A stretch of DNA of 64,000 nt from the NCBI GenBank assembly GCA_017569285.1, contig CP069419.1, positions 2,108,001 to 2,172,000 on the forward strand, in the 5' to 3' direction. This DNA comes from Clostridiales bacterium (GTDB lineage: Bacteria > Bacillota > Clostridia > Christensenellales > Aristaeellaceae). Positions within the stretch are counted from its first letter, which is position 1; each line of letters starts with the position of its first letter. Made by a program: the position numbers and the translations under genes. The notes beneath the pieces are model-generated. The model was not told the origin of the DNA. It made no database searches and worked only from the letters and a program-made list of their open reading frames with translations. This document shows, one piece after another, positions 17,403-27,317 of the stretch.

Positions 17403-18473
17403 ATGCGGGTATGTATAATAGCTGCGAATAATATCCGGTATTCACCTTACATTTTCTTTTATACCAAGATATTGGACAGCATAGGAGTCCAATATGAATT
17501 GATTGTTCCTGATCGAAACGGGATACAGGAAGAGTTTGAAAAACCTTTACATATATTACCGTGGGATCAGAATCGTGGAACACTTCAGAACTATATTACC
17601 TATACGAATAGGGTAAAGAAGAAACTGAATAAGAGAAACTTTGATATTATTATTGTTTTAACGGGTGTTATTGCTGCATTCCTTGGCTTATGGCTGAAGA
17701 GGAACTATTCCGGAAGGTACATCGTTGATATCAGGGATTATTCACATGAGAATATTTACCCCTATTTTCTTCTTGAGAAGAAAGCTGTTGAAAACTCACT
17801 GATGAATGTAATCTCATCACAGAGATTCACAGCTTTTTTACCGAAAGCGCAATATTATGTCTGCCATAATACCAACGTTGATACTTCCGTGGAGAAACAT
17901 TCTTTTCAGCGCGCAGAAGAGCCTATCAGGATTGGATATGTTGGCAGTCTTTTCTATGCTGAACAGTGTAAAAAACTCATGCGGTTGGTATCAAAAGACA
18001 ATCGATTCCGCTTTGACTTTTATGGAACAAGTGACCAGGAAAGCATCCTGAAAGAAGCAGCAAATGAGTTGCAGACTGACCGGATTGCGTTTTATGGCGC
18101 GTACGAACCGAGACAGAAGGGTGAGATTATCCGGAAGGTGGATATCCTGTTCAATGCATACGGTAACGGATGCCAGCTGCTGGACTGCGCCTTGTCAAAC
18201 AAACTGTATGACGCATTGATATACCGGAAGCCAATTCTTACGAGCCCCGATACATATATGACAGAGATGGCCGGGCCGCTGGCGTTTCCCATTGATCTGT
18301 CCGATGATAAGGCGCTGGATCAACTGTATAACTGGTATCAGAAGATCGATGGACAGGAAGCAGACAGTTATGCGGCCAGAATGATGGACAATATCGAAAA
18401 AGAAAATTGCGAAACAAAAAGAAAGATTGCGGACTGTATTTTGGGTATGGTCCGGAAAGACTCAGGCAAATAA
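17403..18473 (+). CDS. glycosyltransferase, GT4-like GT-B fold
   Basis: 356 residues. The N-terminus MRVCIIAANNIRYSPY and the internal IRIGYVGSLFYAEQC plus FYGAYEPRQKGEIIRKVDILFNAYG fit a GT-B glycosyltransferase, with the donor-binding half near the C-terminus (SNKLYDALIYRKPILTSPD). The usual EX7E pattern is not obvious, so the exact family is uncertain. GAGG eight bases before ATG 17403 decides the start; an earlier ATG at 17358 overlaps the previous stop codon and lacks a site. Confidence 0.75.
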   Translation: MRVCIIAANNIRYSPYIFFYTKILDSIGVQYELIVPDRNGIQEEFEKPLHILPWDQNRGTLQNYITYTNRVKKKLNKRNFDIIIVLTGVIAAFLGLWLKRNYSGRYIVDIRDYSHENIYPYFLLEKKAVENSLMNVISSQRFTAFLPKAQYYVCHNTNVDTSVEKHSFQRAEEPIRIGYVGSLFYAEQCKKLMRLVSKDNRFRFDFYGTSDQESILKEAANELQTDRIAFYGAYEPRQKGEIIRKVDILFNAYGNGCQLLDCALSNKLYDALIYRKPILTSPDTYMTEMAGPLAFPIDLSDDKALDQLYNWYQKIDGQEADSYAARMMDNIEKENCETKRKIADCILGMVRKDSGK

Positions 18474-18514
18474 CCAATTCATATATCTGAGAAGCATACC
18501 GGGTGGTGATTTGA

Positions 18515-19483
18515 ATGGCGGAACTGCAAAAGCAGAAGGTCCTGGTTTCAGTCGATACGGAAGGCCCTGACGGAGCATTGCCTGTAGAACGAATGATCTA
18601 CAGCAGAACTGCGGACGGTAAAGAATACGGCATTAATTTCCTGATGGATTATTTTGACAAAGAAGGAGTCAGAGCATTATTCTTTGTTGATATTCCGGAA
18701 ATCGTGGATCATGGGGAAGACAAAATCACCAAAGTGATGCTGGATATAGCATCGAGAGGACATGATGTCGGGGTGCATGTACATCCGGACCATATGTCGG
18801 ACATTAATCGGCGTTATTTGTGGCAGTACTCTTATGATGAGCAGTATGAGATTATTGCCAGGTCTACAGAATTCTATGAGAAAGTGCTGAAGAAATCCCC
18901 GCTGTCTTTCCGGGCTGGAAGATACGGAGCGAATAATGATACGATTGAGGTTCTGAAAAAGCTGGGTTATCTGTATGATATGAGTCATTTTTATGCCAGC
19001 CGGTATTGTCTGATTGATCCGCCTGTGACATGGAACAGGGTGGTCAGGTACGGGAACAGCCAACTGAAGGAAGTTCCCGTGACTACATTAAGAAGCTTCT
19101 CTACCCCCTTCTATCAAAGGAATGACCAGATAGATTCGGGGTTGATTCCGGGTGAATTCAGGCGATATATGAAAGAAATAATGAAGACAGGATCAGTTGA
19201 TGTTGTCTCCATGTTTTTTCATAGCTTCCAGTTTATTGATTGGAGAGTAAATCCGGACAATCCCAAGTTTTCGAAAGGAAAGTATAATCGGGTTATTGCC
19301 AACATGAAACATTTGAAAGAACTGGGAGTAGATTTTATTGCGGAAAAAGACCTCGCCGGTCTCGTGGAAAATTCTGATGATAAATTGGGCCCGGTTGACG
19401 TATCTAAAGGTCTGAGTGCGTATTATTATTTTGTTATCCGTGCTGCAGGTGTGCTTAAGTCCAAACTGATCCGAAATATCTGA
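18515..19483 (+). CDS. polysaccharide deacetylase-like (NodB/CE4) protein
   Basis: 322 residues. VSVDTEGPDGA supplies the first aspartates of a NodB domain, GHDVGVHVHPDH supplies the His-box, and FRAGRYGANNDT the third motif, as in CE4 deacetylases that remove acetyl groups from N-acetyl sugars using a metal ion. There is no signal peptide, so it would work in the cytoplasm on a nucleotide sugar or lipid-linked intermediate, which is less usual than secreted members. The C-terminal third is not recognisable. It sits directly before the FucNAc genes. Confidence 0.75.
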   Translation: MAELQKQKVLVSVDTEGPDGALPVERMIYSRTADGKEYGINFLMDYFDKEGVRALFFVDIPEIVDHGEDKITKVMLDIASRGHDVGVHVHPDHMSDINRRYLWQYSYDEQYEIIARSTEFYEKVLKKSPLSFRAGRYGANNDTIEVLKKLGYLYDMSHFYASRYCLIDPPVTWNRVVRYGNSQLKEVPVTTLRSFSTPFYQRNDQIDSGLIPGEFRRYMKEIMKTGSVDVVSMFFHSFQFIDWRVNPDNPKFSKGKYNRVIANMKHLKELGVDFIAEKDLAGLVENSDDKLGPVDVSKGLSAYYYFVIRAAGVLKSKLIRNI

Positions 19484-19532
19484 TTCGTACCTCAGGATGT
19501 ATTGACTACGAATGGTAAAAGGGAGAACAAAT

Positions 19533-20570
19533 ATGAGTTCATTTAACGGAGCCACACTAATGATCACCGGCGGTACCGGTTCTTTTGGACATACCGTCCT
19601 CAAACACTTTCTGACCTCCGACATCGGTCAGATCCGGATCTTCTCCCGGGATGAGAAAAAGCAGGATGACATGCGCCATGAACTGCAGGCCAGATTTCCG
19701 GAATATGCTTCCAAGGTGAAGTTCTATGTAGGAGATGTCCGGGATCCGCGCTCTGTTGCGGATGCCATGCCCGGCGTGGATTACATCTTCCATGCTGCGG
19801 CCCTGAAGCAGGTGCCGTCCTGTGAATTTTTCCCGATGCAGGCGGTGAAGACCAATGTGGAAGGAACGGACAACGTCCTGCATGCGGCGATTGATGCCGG
19901 TGTAAAACGGGTTGTTTGCCTTTCTACCGATAAAGCAGCATACCCGATTAATGCCATGGGCATTTCCAAAGCCATGATGGAACACGTGATTACCGCCAAT
20001 GCCCGTGTGGCCGCGGAACGCGGCGGCACGGTGATCTGCTGCACACGGTACGGAAACGTCATGTGCTCCCGCGGCTCTGTAATTCCGCTCTTTATTGACC
20101 AGATCAAGGCCGGCAATCCGATTACTATCACAAATCCTGCCATGACCCGGTTCCTGATGAACCTGGATGAAGCGGTGGAACTGGTGCGGTTTGCCTTTGA
20201 ACATGCGAATCCCGGAGACCTGTTCATCCAGAAGGCAGACGCTTCCACAATCGGAGACCTGGCCAAGGGCGTACAGCGGCTCTTCGGCGATACGGGCACC
20301 AACATCATCGGTACCCGCCATGGTGAGAAACTGTACGAGACGCTGATGACCCGTGAGGAACGGCTCCGCTCTGAAGATATGGGGAATTACTTCCGTGTCG
20401 CCGCAGATAACCGCGACCTGAACTATGACAAATACTTCGTCAAGGGCGAAGTGGTCACGGAAGCGGATGACAGCTATACCAGCCACAATACCAAGCTGCT
20501 GGATGTGGATGGTGTTGTTGAAAAGATCCTGACCACGGATTATGTGAAGGAAGCACTGGAAAACAAGTGA
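19533..20570 (+). CDS. capE: UDP-GlcNAc 4,6-dehydratase/5-epimerase (CapE/FnlA/WbjB-like)
   Basis: 345-residue extended SDR enzyme for the first step from UDP-GlcNAc toward UDP-N-acetyl-L-fucosamine. GGTGSFG (12-18) binds NAD(P); STDKAAYPINAMGISKAMME is the active-site region, in which the classic SDR tyrosine is replaced by Met before GISK, as described for CapE. GTRHGEKLYE and the YDKYFVKGE tail are further family signatures. Start ATG 19533 follows GGGAG. It heads a tight trio with the 2-epimerase and the CapF-like reductase; G+C is visibly higher than in the genes before it. Confidence 0.9.
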   Translation: MSSFNGATLMITGGTGSFGHTVLKHFLTSDIGQIRIFSRDEKKQDDMRHELQARFPEYASKVKFYVGDVRDPRSVADAMPGVDYIFHAAALKQVPSCEFFPMQAVKTNVEGTDNVLHAAIDAGVKRVVCLSTDKAAYPINAMGISKAMMEHVITANARVAAERGGTVICCTRYGNVMCSRGSVIPLFIDQIKAGNPITITNPAMTRFLMNLDEAVELVRFAFEHANPGDLFIQKADASTIGDLAKGVQRLFGDTGTNIIGTRHGEKLYETLMTREERLRSEDMGNYFRVAADNRDLNYDKYFVKGEVVTEADDSYTSHNTKLLDVDGVVEKILTTDYVKEALENK

Positions 20571-20580
20571 GGAAATGAAA

Positions 20581-21744
20581 ATGGCTGAATGGAAGAATAA
20601 CGGCAAGATCAAACTCCTGATTATCGTCGGGACCCGGCCGGAGATTATCCGGCTGGCTGCGACGATTAAGCGGTGCCGGGAGTACTTTGACTGTATTGTG
20701 GCGCATACCGGCCAGAACTATGACAGGACACTGAACGATGTGTTCTGGAGTGATTTTGACCTCGGCGGACCGGATATCTATATGGATGCGGTGGGAGAGA
20801 ACCTCGGCCAGACCTGCGGGAATATCATTGCGCGTTCCTATGAGCTGATGGTCGACATCAAGCCGGAAGCGCTGCTGATCCTGGGCGATACAAACTCCTG
20901 TTTGTCTGCCATTTCCGCCAAGCGCCTGCATATCCCGATCTTCCATATGGAAGCCGGGAACCGCTGCAAGGATGAGTGCCTGCCGGAAGAAACCAACCGC
21001 CGGATCGTGGATGTGATCTCGGACGTCAATCTTCCGTACAGCGAGCCGGCCCGGAAGTATCTGCATGAGATGGGGATGCCAAAGGAGCGGACCTATGTAA
21101 CAGGTTCTCCCATGGCGGAGGTGCTCCACGGGAACCTGGACAAGATCCTGGCCAGCGATGTGCTGGACAGGATGGGATTGGAACCCGGAAAATATATCCT
21201 GCTCTCGGCTCATCGGGAAGAGAATATCGATACGGACAAGAACTTTACTTCTCTTTTTATGGCAATCAACAAGCTGGCAGAGAAGTATGACGTGCCGATT
21301 CTGTATTCCTGCCATCCAAGGTCCAGGAAAAAACTGGAAGCGACAGGTTTCAAACTGGATCCCCGTGTGCGGGTGAATGAACCGCTGGGGTTCAATGATT
21401 ACAACAAACTCCAGATGAATGCCCTGGCTGTGGTTTCGGATTCCGGGACCCTGCCGGAGGAAAGCTCCTTCTATCTTTCCATCGGGCATCCGATCGCGGC
21501 GGTCTGCATCCGCACTTCCACTGAACGTCCGGAAGCACTGGAAGCTGGCGACTTCATTCTTGCCGGAATTTCCACGAAGGAACTGCTCCAGGCAACGGAT
21601 ATGGCCATTGAAATGAAACAGAAGAATGTGCTGGGACATCCCTGTATTGATTATACTGATGAATGCGTCAGCATGAAGGTGGTCCGGATTATCCAGGGAT
21701 ACGTCAATGTGGTCAACAGGATGGTTTGGAGGAAAGAACTGTGA
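20581..21744 (+). CDS. capG: UDP-N-acetylglucosamine 2-epimerase family (CapG/FnlC/WbjD-like)
   Basis: 387 residues with the non-hydrolysing 2-epimerase signatures: GTRPEIIRL, GDTNSCLSA, HMEAGNRCKDECLPEETNRR, LSAHREEN, YSCHPRSRKK and VVSDSGTLPEES. In the FucNAc pathway this enzyme makes the final C2 epimerisation to UDP-L-FucNAc. The start could be ATG 20575 or 20581; 20581 has the better distance to GAGG. It overlaps the next gene by four bases (GTGA), indicating translational coupling. Confidence 0.9.
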   Translation: MAEWKNNGKIKLLIIVGTRPEIIRLAATIKRCREYFDCIVAHTGQNYDRTLNDVFWSDFDLGGPDIYMDAVGENLGQTCGNIIARSYELMVDIKPEALLILGDTNSCLSAISAKRLHIPIFHMEAGNRCKDECLPEETNRRIVDVISDVNLPYSEPARKYLHEMGMPKERTYVTGSPMAEVLHGNLDKILASDVLDRMGLEPGKYILLSAHREENIDTDKNFTSLFMAINKLAEKYDVPILYSCHPRSRKKLEATGFKLDPRVRVNEPLGFNDYNKLQMNALAVVSDSGTLPEESSFYLSIGHPIAAVCIRTSTERPEALEAGDFILAGISTKELLQATDMAIEMKQKNVLGHPCIDYTDECVSMKVVRIIQGYVNVVNRMVWRKEL

Positions 21745-22937
21745 ATATTTTAGTCACAGGCGCCAAAGGAATGGTTGGCACAGCGCTTGTCAATAACTTG
21801 AAGAATATCCGGGACGGGAAGAACCGCACCCGTCCGGGAATTCAGATTGATGAGATCTATGCCTATGATATCGACAATACTCCGGAGGAACTGAATGAGT
21901 ACTGTTCCAAAGCAGATTTCGTATTCAATCTGGCCGGCGTGAACCGTCCAAAGGACCAGAGTGAATTCATGGCCGGGAACTTTGGCTTCGCGTCCACCTT
22001 GCTGGATACCCTGAAGAAGCATAACAACAAGGCTTCGGTGATGCTCTCTTCTTCCATCCAGGCAACGTTGATTGGGCGCTACGGGCAAAGCGATTACGGA
22101 AAGAGCAAATTGGCAGGGGAGGAACTGTTCTTCCAGTACGGGAAAGAACAGAAAGTTAAGATTGCGGTTTACCGTTTCCCGAACCTGATGGGACACAGCA
22201 GGCCAAACTACAACTCTGCCGTGTCAACTTTCTGTAATGCAATCGCTAATGACCTGCCGTATACCGTATCGGACCAGAGCAATGAAGTGGAACTGCTTTA
22301 TATTAATGACCTGGTGGAAGGCATGTTGGATTTGCTGGAAGGCAAGGAACAGCATTGTGAGTACGACGGACTGAAACCTGTGGCGGATCCGAACGGGAAA
22401 TACTGTTATGTTCCGGTAACCCATAAGGTAACACTGGGTGAGATCATCGATCTCCTGCAGGAATTCAAGCAGCAGCCGGTGTCCCTGCTGATGCCGAAGA
22501 TGCCGGAGGGCTCGTTCGCGAAGAAACTCTTTTCTCTGTATCTGACCTACCTGCCGAAGGAAGCGTTCAGGTACCAGCTGAAGATGAACTGTGACAACCG
22601 CGGCAGCTTCACGGAACTGGTTCATACAGAAGACTGCGGGCAGGTATCGATCAATATTAGCAAGCCGGGAATCACCAAGGGCCAGCACTGGCACAACAGC
22701 AAGTGGGAACAGTTTATCGTGGTCCACGGCCATGGCCTGATCCAGGAACGGAACATCAACACGAACGAGATGGTGGAGTTTGAGGTCTCTGGGGACAAGA
22801 TTGAAGCCATTTACATGATCCCGGGGTGGACGCACAACATCATCAATCTGTCGGAAACCGAGGACCTGGTTACTGTGATGACCTGCAATGAAGTATTCAA
22901 TCCAGGGAAACCGGATACGTTTGGAGAACCGGTATAA
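21741..22937 (+). CDS. capF: CapF/FnlB-like bifunctional SDR-cupin reductase/epimerase
   Basis: 398 residues. An N-terminal SDR domain (VTGAKGMVGTALV, then FNLAGVNRPKDQ and YGKSKLAGE with the YxxxK-type pair) reduces the 4-keto sugar, and a C-terminal cupin domain (from about 275: GQHWHNSKWEQFIVVHGHG) performs epimerisation, the architecture known from Staphylococcus CapF. GTG 21741 overlaps the upstream stop and has GGAGG eight bases before it. With CapE and CapG it completes UDP-GlcNAc to UDP-L-FucNAc. Confidence 0.9.
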   Translation: MNILVTGAKGMVGTALVNNLKNIRDGKNRTRPGIQIDEIYAYDIDNTPEELNEYCSKADFVFNLAGVNRPKDQSEFMAGNFGFASTLLDTLKKHNNKASVMLSSSIQATLIGRYGQSDYGKSKLAGEELFFQYGKEQKVKIAVYRFPNLMGHSRPNYNSAVSTFCNAIANDLPYTVSDQSNEVELLYINDLVEGMLDLLEGKEQHCEYDGLKPVADPNGKYCYVPVTHKVTLGEIIDLLQEFKQQPVSLLMPKMPEGSFAKKLFSLYLTYLPKEAFRYQLKMNCDNRGSFTELVHTEDCGQVSINISKPGITKGQHWHNSKWEQFIVVHGHGLIQERNINTNEMVEFEVSGDKIEAIYMIPGWTHNIINLSETEDLVTVMTCNEVFNPGKPDTFGEPV

Positions 22938-22965
22938 ATCCAATACTTAGAATCAGGAGAGAAGC

Positions 22966-23919
22966 ATGCTGTTCTCAGTTATTATTCCTGTGTACAACGT
23001 GGAAAAATATCTGGATGCCTGTGTCCAGTCGGTATTGGATCAGGATTGTTCCGATTATGAACTGATTCTTGTGGACGATGGCAGCACAGATCGTTCCGGA
23101 GAAATCTGCGACGAATATGAAAAGAAGGATAACAGAGTGAAGGTTATCCATCAGGAAAATGGCGGATTATCCTGTGCAAGAAATACAGGGATCAGGGCAG
23201 CAAAAGGCGATTACCTGGTTTTTATTGACAGCGATGACTGGATTGACAATAATTCTCTGGATGCATTTGAGAAGATTATCGCGAAATCACGCCCTGAAAT
23301 CATTGAAACGAAACTTGTCGAAGAATATGAAGGTAGGACGGTTATTAAGGATCAGCACTATTCAGCCTACCTGAAACAGCCGTTTACCCGGGAACGGGCA
23401 TTGAACTGGATCTTATATGAAACAGAGGATACCTGGCCGGCACCCAAACGGATCTGCAATCGTGAGTTTATCATGAACAATGATCTATTCTTTGCTGAAG
23501 GTCGCTTACAGGAAGATATTGACTGGACGACCAGACTATGCTGCTGCGCAGGATCCTTTGAGGGATATGACGCGTCCTGGTATCATTACAGGATGAAGCG
23601 GGAAGGATCTATCACCAATAATATCCACGCCAAATATATCACAGATGTGATTGAGATGGCGGCGGCAGACAGGGAACTGTGCGATTCGGGCGATGAATTC
23701 TCGATCAAAGCATTTATTGAAATGATCGGTTCGGTGTATATTGCCATTAATCTGTATAAATACTGCAGTAAGGGAGACAAGAAAAAAGTCAGTTCATGCA
23801 TTAAGCAGAATAAATGGATCTTTGACTATACGCCTGCATTGAAGTATAAGATTTTTGCTGTAGTTGCCAGGTGCCTGGGAGTAGATATTTCATTGGCATT
23901 GTTGTCTATTGCGAAATAA
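22966..23919 (+). CDS. GT2 family glycosyltransferase
   Basis: 317 residues of the CpsI/EpsJ-type GT2 family. FSVIIPVYNVEKYLDACVQS, DDGSTD and DSDDWID carry nucleotide and metal binding; GLSCARNTGI is the conserved loop. C-terminal hydrophobic segments suggest membrane association. It begins 28 bases after capF with GGAGAG before ATG 22966. Confidence 0.88.
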   Translation: MLFSVIIPVYNVEKYLDACVQSVLDQDCSDYELILVDDGSTDRSGEICDEYEKKDNRVKVIHQENGGLSCARNTGIRAAKGDYLVFIDSDDWIDNNSLDAFEKIIAKSRPEIIETKLVEEYEGRTVIKDQHYSAYLKQPFTRERALNWILYETEDTWPAPKRICNREFIMNNDLFFAEGRLQEDIDWTTRLCCCAGSFEGYDASWYHYRMKREGSITNNIHAKYITDVIEMAAADRELCDSGDEFSIKAFIEMIGSVYIAINLYKYCSKGDKKKVSSCIKQNKWIFDYTPALKYKIFAVVARCLGVDISLALLSIAK

Positions 23920-23949
23920 CAACCGGGAGACAGGAAAAAGAGATATCAC

Positions 23950-25236
23950 ATGAGCAGATACATTAAAGAGAAAGCAGATATACAGAGCAGCTTTTTCTGG
24001 AAAACGGGCATTGCGGTTATATTTTTGTATCTGGCAGCTGCTTTTCCGGGAACAACGCTATTCGGATCGTTTCCGATGCAAAGAGTTAGCCTGTTATTGC
24101 TGCTGGGGCACGGGGCCATTACAATTGCGTTTACTATCAGGCAGGGTTTTAAACTGTCGAAGCATATGATATGGTATGGTGCTTTTGCCGCGCTCTGTTT
24201 TCTTTCCCTTGCAATCTCAGGTGGAAAGCTTGATAATAGTGACATCTATTCCGTTGCGATTTGTTTTACCCTTACGGTTATTCACTCCTTTTATATCAAG
24301 AGCAAAGCGGCGTTCAACAGTGTATGCTGGTGTTATGTGATTGTTTGCATAATCAATACGATTCTCCTTTTGGCAAGCAACTCGCTGGTTCTAAGGACAG
24401 GCGAACGTCTTGGAGATAATTTGTCGATTAATGCCAATGTTTTAGCTTTGTATTTTATGTATGGAACGGTCTATGCGATCTGGCTGTTCTTCTGTGAGAA
24501 TAACCGACGCATGAGACTGGTTTTGTTATGCATTATTGTTTTTATTTCATATCCGCTGATCCTGACAGGCGGAAGGAAATTCTTTATTTGCCCTATTCTG
24601 TTCATAATCATTGTGCTTTTAATGAATTCTGATGCAGGCAAAAAAAACCACAGGATGAGGAATGTCTGTATAATCGGCGTAATATTGCTGGTTTCATGGA
24701 TCTTGGTTATGAATGTTCCGGCTTTATACAGTGCGTTGGGGAAACGGATGGAGGGACTGTTTAATTCATTTACAGGCAAGGGAGAAGTGGAAGAATCCGC
24801 CCAGGCACGTGAACAACTGAGGAAACTGGCTGTTTGGGGATGGTTGGATAGTCCGATTTGGGGAAACGGATTTGATACATTCAAATATTACAGCTATAAA
24901 AATGGTATGCCTCTGTTTTATTCTCATTGCAACTATACAGAATTATTATTCAGTGGAGGTGTTATCCTTTTTGCAGCCTACTATTGGTTCTTTGGGATGA
25001 TACTATGGAAATGCTTTACGGATAAACGTATCCCGATTAAGCAAAGATCATTATGTGCTGCGGGAATTTTAATGCAACTGATGTATGATTATGGCGGTGT
25101 GTCATATAATGAGTATCATAACCAATTGTTTATGTATATGTTATTCTGCACCCTGAGTGTAATAAAGAATAAAGACAGTCACATGGCGGAGGAAAGCTTG
25201 TTGAATCACAGTGATTCACATTATCTAATCAAATAA
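23950..25236 (+). CDS. O-antigen/EPS polymerase-like membrane protein (Wzy-type)
   Basis: 428 residues with about eleven hydrophobic segments and a large extracytoplasmic loop between about 260 and 330 (GLFNSFTGKGEVEESAQAR, then WGWLDSPIWGNGFDTFKYY), the hallmark of the Wzy/O-antigen ligase fold. The GNGFDTF motif matches the family's periplasmic loop. It is the only polymerase-like gene in the cluster and pairs with the flippase at 29451. Assignment rests on topology and context. Confidence 0.75.
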   Translation: MSRYIKEKADIQSSFFWKTGIAVIFLYLAAAFPGTTLFGSFPMQRVSLLLLLGHGAITIAFTIRQGFKLSKHMIWYGAFAALCFLSLAISGGKLDNSDIYSVAICFTLTVIHSFYIKSKAAFNSVCWCYVIVCIINTILLLASNSLVLRTGERLGDNLSINANVLALYFMYGTVYAIWLFFCENNRRMRLVLLCIIVFISYPLILTGGRKFFICPILFIIIVLLMNSDAGKKNHRMRNVCIIGVILLVSWILVMNVPALYSALGKRMEGLFNSFTGKGEVEESAQAREQLRKLAVWGWLDSPIWGNGFDTFKYYSYKNGMPLFYSHCNYTELLFSGGVILFAAYYWFFGMILWKCFTDKRIPIKQRSLCAAGILMQLMYDYGGVSYNEYHNQLFMYMLFCTLSVIKNKDSHMAEESLLNHSDSHYLIK

Positions 25237-25272
25237 ACTATAATATTTGACTGCCTCTGAAAGGATTGCTTT

Positions 25273-26373
25273 ATGAAAGTAATGTTTGCTGCATCTTCAC
25301 TTTCGTATGGTGGAGCCGAGAAAATGCTCGCATTTGTGGCTAACGGTTTGAGCAAGAGGAATCATGCTGTCAGCATTGCCAATCTTCTTGAAGAAAAAGA
25401 AGAAGTACAGTCGCTGGATCCGAACATAAAGGTGGGACATATTCAGACCCGAGATGTACGTTATGTAGAAAAGATAGACAAGATTCTCAAACTGAGGGAA
25501 TTCATCCAGTCCGATAAGCCGGATGTTATTGTCGCGTTTAAAAGCACACCGGCATGGATTGCCTGTCTCGCTGCAAAACATTTGCGCATACCGGTGGTTT
25601 TTTCCGAACGTGGTGATCCGTATGTGGAAAACTTAAAGAGATGGCGTACATATCCATACTGGAAACTGATCAATCATGCCGCAGGTGCCGTTTTTCAGAC
25701 CTATGGAGCAAAAGAATACTTTGAGAAGGGGCTTCAGGAACGTTCAACTGTAATTCCAAATCCGGTCACTCTGGTATCTTGTGATGATCAGAAAGACGAT
25801 TTGGAAGACAAAGCGGTTGTTTCCTTCGGCAGATTTGAAAACTTTCAAAAACGATATGATGTGATGATAGATGCCTTCAGCCTGTTTCATAAAACTCATC
25901 CGGAGTATATATTAAAACTGTACGGGACAGGGGAAGATGAACAGGCAGTCAGGCAGTGGGTAAATGATAAAGATCTCCAGGATACTGTTCAGTTCCTTGG
26001 GTATGCGGGTAAACCATACAAGGAAATGAAACCGGGGAATATCTTTTTGATCACTTCCGATTTTGAAGGAATATCCAATGCCATGCTGGAAGCGATGGCA
26101 GCTGGATTCCCGGTGGTTTCCACAGACAGTTCTCCCGGTGGGGCAAGGATGGTAATCCAGAACAGGGAGAACGGCCTTCTGGCACCGGTCGGTGACAGTA
26201 AAAAGGTAGCGGAAGCCATGAGTGAGTTTGCCGATGATAAACAGCTTCGCGATAAGTGTGCGATGAATGCCAAAGATGTTGTCATCAGATTTGCTCCGGA
26301 AAAGATCATGGATCAGTGGGAGAATTATCTGTTGCGTGTTTGTGATAAACACAATGTACCCGGCAGCAATTGA
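25273..26373 (+). CDS. GT4 family glycosyltransferase
   Basis: 366 residues, GT-B fold. SLSYGGAEKMLAFVANGLSK is the acceptor-side signature of GT4 enzymes such as PglH/PglJ; VVSFGRFENFQKRYDVMIDAF begins the donor half, and SDFEGISNAMLEAMAAG supplies the EX7E motif. Cytoplasmic addition of one sugar to the repeat is the likely task. It ends 18 bases before the TupA-like gene. Confidence 0.88.
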   Translation: MKVMFAASSLSYGGAEKMLAFVANGLSKRNHAVSIANLLEEKEEVQSLDPNIKVGHIQTRDVRYVEKIDKILKLREFIQSDKPDVIVAFKSTPAWIACLAAKHLRIPVVFSERGDPYVENLKRWRTYPYWKLINHAAGAVFQTYGAKEYFEKGLQERSTVIPNPVTLVSCDDQKDDLEDKAVVSFGRFENFQKRYDVMIDAFSLFHKTHPEYILKLYGTGEDEQAVRQWVNDKDLQDTVQFLGYAGKPYKEMKPGNIFLITSDFEGISNAMLEAMAAGFPVVSTDSSPGGARMVIQNRENGLLAPVGDSKKVAEAMSEFADDKQLRDKCAMNAKDVVIRFAPEKIMDQWENYLLRVCDKHNVPGSN

Positions 26374-26391
26374 ACAAAGGATGGAAAGCCT

Positions 26392-27315
26392 ATGATTCCT
26401 AAGAAATTGAAGACATTCACGAAACTTGCCACCAATCCAAGGCAGTTGGTTGTTTTTTTAGCCAGCAACAGATGTCTGGATTGGATTCCCGATAAACCAT
26501 ATTTAAAGATGTTTTATTGGGGAATGGTAGGGAAGAGACTTGATCTTAAGAATCCCAAAGGGTTCAATGAGAAACTGCAATGGATGAAGCTGTATTATCA
26601 CAATCCGGACTATGTACAGATGGTTGATAAATATGCTGTGAAGACCTATATCGCGGAGAAATATCCGGATATTAAACTGATCCGCACGCTTGGCGTTTGG
26701 AATAATGCGGATGAAATTGATTTTGATGGCCTTCCGGATCAGTTTGTTCTAAAATGTACTCACGATAGCGGTAGTGTGATTATTTGCAAGGACAAATCCG
26801 GATTCGATTTTGAAACGGCAAAGAAAGATCTGCAGCGTGCACTGAATGCGAATATGTATCATTATGGGCGTGAGTGGGTCTATAAAGAAGTTCAGCCAAG
26901 AATCATTGCTGAAGAGTATGTTCAGGATGATGATTCTGATGAACTGAAAGATTACAAATTCATGTGTTTTGACGGTGAAGTCAAGTGCATTTTTGCCTGT
27001 ACTGACCGTTTTTCTTCGCAAGGGCTGCATATAACTTTTTTTGACCGGGATTGGAATATGTTGCCGTTTACGCGTCATTATCCCAGGAAAGAGGAGGGGG
27101 TACCTAAGCCGGCGACACTCAGCAAAATGATTGAATATGCAGAGCGGATGTCAAAGGGTATGCCGTTTGTCAGAATTGATTTTTACTCAATAAAAAGCGA
27201 GATTTTCTTTGGAGAATATACCTTTTTCCCGGGCTGCGGATTTGAAGAGTTCACTCCGGATGAATGGGATTATAAACTGGGCGACTGGATTAAACTGCCG
27301 GAAAGGGACGTGTAA
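26392..27315 (+). CDS. TupA-like ATP-grasp protein
   Basis: 307 residues. The order NPKGFNEKLQWMKLY, DKYAVKTYIAEKY, FVLKCTHDSGSVIICKD, EEYVQDDDSDELKDYKFMCF and RIDFYSIKSEIFFGEYTFFPG is the TupA-like ATP-grasp pattern. The name comes from teichuronopeptide synthesis, where TupA links glutamate to glucuronate chains. In capsule loci such proteins are thought to attach amino acids or other groups, but activity is rarely shown. It is two bases from the CapA-like gene. Confidence 0.82.
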   Translation: MIPKKLKTFTKLATNPRQLVVFLASNRCLDWIPDKPYLKMFYWGMVGKRLDLKNPKGFNEKLQWMKLYYHNPDYVQMVDKYAVKTYIAEKYPDIKLIRTLGVWNNADEIDFDGLPDQFVLKCTHDSGSVIICKDKSGFDFETAKKDLQRALNANMYHYGREWVYKEVQPRIIAEEYVQDDDSDELKDYKFMCFDGEVKCIFACTDRFSSQGLHITFFDRDWNMLPFTRHYPRKEEGVPKPATLSKMIEYAERMSKGMPFVRIDFYSIKSEIFFGEYTFFPGCGFEEFTPDEWDYKLGDWIKLPERDV

Positions 27316-27317
27316 TA

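Noticed and set aside
19557-20612. 351-codon minus-strand frame
   Set aside because: Antisense to the CapE-like gene; no domain and no start signal.
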